Assembly: GCF_001426585.1 (NCBI RefSeq)
Contig: NZ_LMEI01000008.1
Coordinates: 56,708 to 120,707, forward strand
From: Streptomyces sp. Root431
GTDB lineage: Bacteria; Actinomycetota; Actinomycetes; Streptomycetales; Streptomycetaceae
Direction: 5' to 3'
Length of the DNA: 64,000 bases
The notes under the pieces are model-generated. The model worked only from the letters and a program-made list of their open reading frames with translations, did not search any database and had not been told where the DNA came from. This document shows positions 61,220-64,000 of this stretch, one piece after another (position 1 is the first letter of the stretch; each line of letters begins with the position of its first letter). Made by a program: the position numbers and the translations under genes.

Positions 61220-61576
61220 ATGTCCGTATCGGACGAGAAGACCACTGTCAGCGACGGCATCCTCCTGTCCGACGCCGCCGCGGCCAAGGTCAAGGGCCTC
61301 CTCGAGCAGGAAGGCCGCGAGGACCTGGCCCTGCGCGTCGCCGTACAGCCCGGTGGCTGCTCCGGCCTGCGTTACCAGCTGTTCTTCGACGAGCGTTCGC
61401 TCGACGGCGATGTCGTGAAGGATTTCGACGGCGTCAAGGTCGTCACCGACCGCATGAGCGCCCCGTACCTCGGCGGTGCCTCGATCGACTTCGTCGACAC
61501 CATCGAGAAGCAGGGCTTCACGATCGACAACCCGAACGCCACGGGCTCCTGCGCCTGCGGCGACTCGTTCAGCTAA
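61220..61576 (+). CDS. erpA: Iron-sulfur cluster insertion protein (ErpA/HesB A-type carrier)
   Basis: A 118-residue protein. LRVAVQPGGCSGLRYQLFFD carries the first cluster Cys and GSCACGDSF the C-terminal CxC pair. It delivers iron-sulfur clusters to enzymes such as NadA or LipA. ATG at 61220 follows a GAGAGAAG site. The gene symbol is by family; iscA is equally possible. It is divergent from nadA, about 245 bp apart, a region with TTGACG and TGTGAC-like elements. Confidence 0.9.
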   Translation: MSVSDEKTTVSDGILLSDAAAAKVKGLLEQEGREDLALRVAVQPGGCSGLRYQLFFDERSLDGDVVKDFDGVKVVTDRMSAPYLGGASIDFVDTIEKQGFTIDNPNATGSCACGDSFS

Positions 61577-61592
61577 GCAGCACCAGCACGAA

Positions 61593-61636
61593 CGCGAGGG
61601 CGGCGGTCCGGGGTATCCCGGGCCGCCGCCCTCGCG
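61593..61636 (+). terminator. Terminator after the iron-sulfur carrier gene
   Basis: CGCGAGGGCGGCGG and CCGCCGCCCTCGCG form 14-bp arms with inner pairs (CCGGG/CCCGG) in the loop; 16 bp past the stop. It may also serve the convergent gene. Confidence 0.8.
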
Positions 61637-61676
61637 CGTACGCCGACGCCGATCAGCGATTCGGAAGGTCGGTGGT

Positions 61677-63281
61677 TCAGCGGCGCGGCACGGCCTCGCC
61701 GCTCGCCCCGTCGACGACCGGCCGGTCGCCCAGCGGCGCATCGAGCGTCACCGTCTTCACCACCTCGACCGCCATGGCGATGCACGCCCGGCCCGGATCG
61801 ATGGGCGTCTCCTTCACCCGCACCGTGACCCGGTCCGCGCTCTCCCGCGCCGTCACCGTGTACTCGCTGCACACCCCGCCCCAGAAGGTGACGGTCAGCT
61901 TCCGGCCGTCTCCCTCGGTCTTGAAGGACTCGACCTGCCGTGCGGGAGCCGTGCCCTCGTCGGGCTCCGGCGTCGGCGCGGGCGACGGCTTCGCCGGCGG
62001 CACCAGGTACTCGGGGGCCACCGCCGTCTGCGTCACCGTGTACGGCGCCGCGTCCGCGGGGTCCGCCGTGAACAGCCACGCCGGTACGAGCAGCCGCTCG
62101 CCGGCCACGTCCTGAGCGGCCAGACCGAACACCGCGCGCGTCACCGGCACCTGGTCCGGCGGCGCCATGTCCACGATCGTCTGGCAGGGCGCACCCGGAG
62201 CGCTGGACCCGGTGCGCGGCTCGCCCGGATCGGGCCTTCCGTCGGCCGGCTTCCCCGAGTCCGGCGTGTCGATCGCCTTCCCCGAGTCCGACACCCCGCC
62301 GTCGGGCTTCCCGGGCTCCGGAACCCCGGCCGGCGGGTCCGTGGCGCAGCCGCCGATGCCGATCGGGCCGGTGCCCTTCGAGGCCTCGTTCAGCTCGGCG
62401 AGTGCCTTCTCCGCCCCGATCACCGGGTACGTGTCGCTCTTCGGCGGCTCCTTGAGCATCCCGCTCCCGGCGACCGGCCGGCCGTCCGGCCCGATGTGGA
62501 GCCCCGTCGACCAGCCGTAGGTCGGCAGCCCGCCCACCACGGGCTCGGCGTTGACCACCCGGACCGAGCCGTTCATCACCTGCGTCGCCGACACCTTGGC
62601 GTCGTCCTGGCCGATCGCCTTCAGCACGGGCGCGGCCGCCGCCTTCGCCGCAGCCTCGCTCACCGGCGAACCGCCGGGGGAGGGCTTCGTCTCGCCCGGC
62701 GGCGGGCACGCCTTGCCCTTGAGGCAGCTGTCGCCGGCCGGGCCGCCGTCGTACCAGGAGTACGTCCAGTTCCCCGGCGCCTTCCGCGCCACGTCGAGAC
62801 GGGCTCCGGAGCCGTCCTTCTCGGGGCGGATCGTCCAGACCTCGCCCACCAGGGCGGGGCTCCCGGAGATGCCCAGCGCTTCGGCCAGCCTGGTCACCTC
62901 CGCCGAGGTGACCAGGCCCTCGGGCCGGTGGACCGCGGCCGAGGAGGGCCCCTGGGGGAGGGGACCCTTGGCTTGGTAGACGGTCCCGTTCGGGCCGCCG
63001 CCGGGGTCTGGCTCGCCGGGCGCGATCCCGGGACCGTCGCCCGTACCGCCGTCCGAGCCGCCGCCGGCGTCCGTCCCCGCGCTCCCGCCCTCCAGGCGGA
63101 GCGGCGGGGGCGAGGCCGCCTTGTCGGCCAGGCTCTCGGCCCCGGCCGGCGTGCCCTCGCCGGGCGCCGTCGCGGCGACGGCGAGGTAGACCCCGCCTCC
63201 TCCGGCGAGCAGGACGCCCGCCGCCACCGAGGCCGTGAGCAGCCTCCGCCGCCTCCGACCGTCGTTCTCCGTACCGCTCAC
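61677..63281 (-). CDS. Membrane-anchored, disordered secreted protein
   Basis: About 534 residues. The N-terminus has a basic patch then a helix (RRRRRLLTASVAAGVLLAGG) that could be a signal anchor. The body is exported and contains a long Gly/Asp/Pro-rich segment (about 60-100) and another of Pro/Gly/Ser/Asp repeats at about 300-345 (PDSGKP-like units). Folded parts have WTYSWYDGGPAGDSC and WGGVCSEYTVTARESADRVT. No domain is recognised. It may be a cell-wall associated protein. GTG 63281 has AAGGAG before it. The convergent neighbour is the iron-sulfur carrier. Confidence 0.7.
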   Translation of the reverse strand: MSGTENDGRRRRRLLTASVAAGVLLAGGGGVYLAVAATAPGEGTPAGAESLADKAASPPPLRLEGGSAGTDAGGGSDGGTGDGPGIAPGEPDPGGGPNGTVYQAKGPLPQGPSSAAVHRPEGLVTSAEVTRLAEALGISGSPALVGEVWTIRPEKDGSGARLDVARKAPGNWTYSWYDGGPAGDSCLKGKACPPPGETKPSPGGSPVSEAAAKAAAAPVLKAIGQDDAKVSATQVMNGSVRVVNAEPVVGGLPTYGWSTGLHIGPDGRPVAGSGMLKEPPKSDTYPVIGAEKALAELNEASKGTGPIGIGGCATDPPAGVPEPGKPDGGVSDSGKAIDTPDSGKPADGRPDPGEPRTGSSAPGAPCQTIVDMAPPDQVPVTRAVFGLAAQDVAGERLLVPAWLFTADPADAAPYTVTQTAVAPEYLVPPAKPSPAPTPEPDEGTAPARQVESFKTEGDGRKLTVTFWGGVCSEYTVTARESADRVTVRVKETPIDPGRACIAMAVEVVKTVTLDAPLGDRPVVDGASGEAVPRR

Positions 63282-63360
63282 GGCATCGCTCCTTCGGACC
63301 CTGGCATCCCTGCGGGAAGACACCGGTGGGACGGAGCGGGCGGGCGGACGGTTCCGTCCG

Positions 63361-63567
63361 TCAGCCGCCGTACTCGGCGGTGGCGTCGATCAGCCGCGCC
63401 GAGGCGGCCGGGACGACCACCCCGTGGATCAGCGCGGGGGAGACCGGAGAGGGTGCGGGAGAGACCGGGGTGACCCAGTGGGGGGCCATCCGAGCGCTGT
63501 CGCCGCACAGCTGGGCGAGGCTCAGCTCGGACTCGTGTCGCTCACGGGGAGCGGGGTACGTGGTCAT
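63361..63567 (-). CDS. Small hypothetical protein
   Basis: A 68-residue protein, MTTYPAPRERHESELSLAQL with CGDSARMAPHWVTPVSPAPS. It lies just upstream of the disordered membrane protein (79-bp gap) on the same strand. It has no membrane segment, and its Pro-rich middle is unlike typical accidental frames. No family was found, so its coding status is moderate. Confidence 0.5.
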   Translation of the reverse strand: MTTYPAPRERHESELSLAQLCGDSARMAPHWVTPVSPAPSPVSPALIHGVVVPAASARLIDATAEYGG

Positions 63568-63656
63568 GGCCGCACCGTATGCATCGCACCGCTCCGGAGA
63601 AAAGGCCTACTCTGGGGTAGTTTCCACTGTTCGGCAGGGGCGCCCCCACCCGGTAG

Positions 63657-64000
<344 letters not shown>

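Overview
The window is high-GC DNA with the gene style of a Streptomyces chromosome: many GTG starts, dense short operons, and the actinobacterial families DUF4191, DUF3043 and PspAA. The block glnII - glnA - lipA - lipB - aceE - sucB - lpd - pepA is a conserved core neighbourhood of that genus. I see no tRNA, rRNA, CRISPR array or phage. The only clear mobile element is a TnpB-only IS605/IS1341-type insertion at about 7184-8460.

Layout. 1-4200: end of a phosphatase gene, a sugar-epimerase-like gene, a Met/His-rich membrane protein with a PepSY membrane protein, and an orphan winged-helix regulator. 4500-13450: nitrogen assimilation, with glnII and glnA each preceded by a four-half-site GlnR box. 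Between them lie an ARPP-like gene pair, the TnpB element, an oxidoreductase, a MocR regulator, an ArsC-like protein and a small gene under a perfect PafBC-type DNA-damage promoter. 13500-17200: RDD and DUF4191 membrane proteins and the lipoate genes lipA and lipB. 17500-27300: accessory regulators and oxidoreductases (NsdA-like TPR regulator, FAD amine oxidase, TIGR01777 epimerase, GNAT, TetR with two SDRs, DUF4240, another SDR, WYL regulator). 27490-36290: central carbon metabolism (aceE, a GntR regulator, E2 with two lipoyl domains, E3, leucyl aminopeptidase). LipA and LipB supply the lipoyl groups the E2 carries.

36603-43169 is the most interesting part: five tightly packed plus-strand genes encoding a secreted Agd3/CE18-like deacetylase, a PelF-like GT4 glycosyltransferase, a roughly 12-TM membrane protein, a spherulin-4/GH135-like protein and a GH114 endo-alpha-1,4-polygalactosaminidase lipoprotein. 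This parts list resembles fungal galactosaminogalactan and bacterial Pel systems, and I propose it makes and remodels a cationic galactosamine-containing exopolysaccharide.

43185-49672: cobalamin nucleotide-loop genes (cobS, cobT, and a CobU fused to an MBL-fold domain), interleaved with an MprF/LysX-like lysyltransferase and a rhomboid-like protein. 49764-54044: small conserved proteins, an HtrA-like lipoprotein protease, a methyltransferase, DUF3043, and PspA with PspAA. 54045-59730: a GC-rich tandem-repeat patch, then a NarL-type two-component system and an RND efflux pump. 59803-64000: nadA, an ErpA/HesB-type iron-sulfur carrier, a disordered anchored protein, a small conserved protein and the start of a PfkB kinase.

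Most operons end in strong GC-rich hairpins, which are listed. All calls come from reading the sequence and translations; no database search was run.
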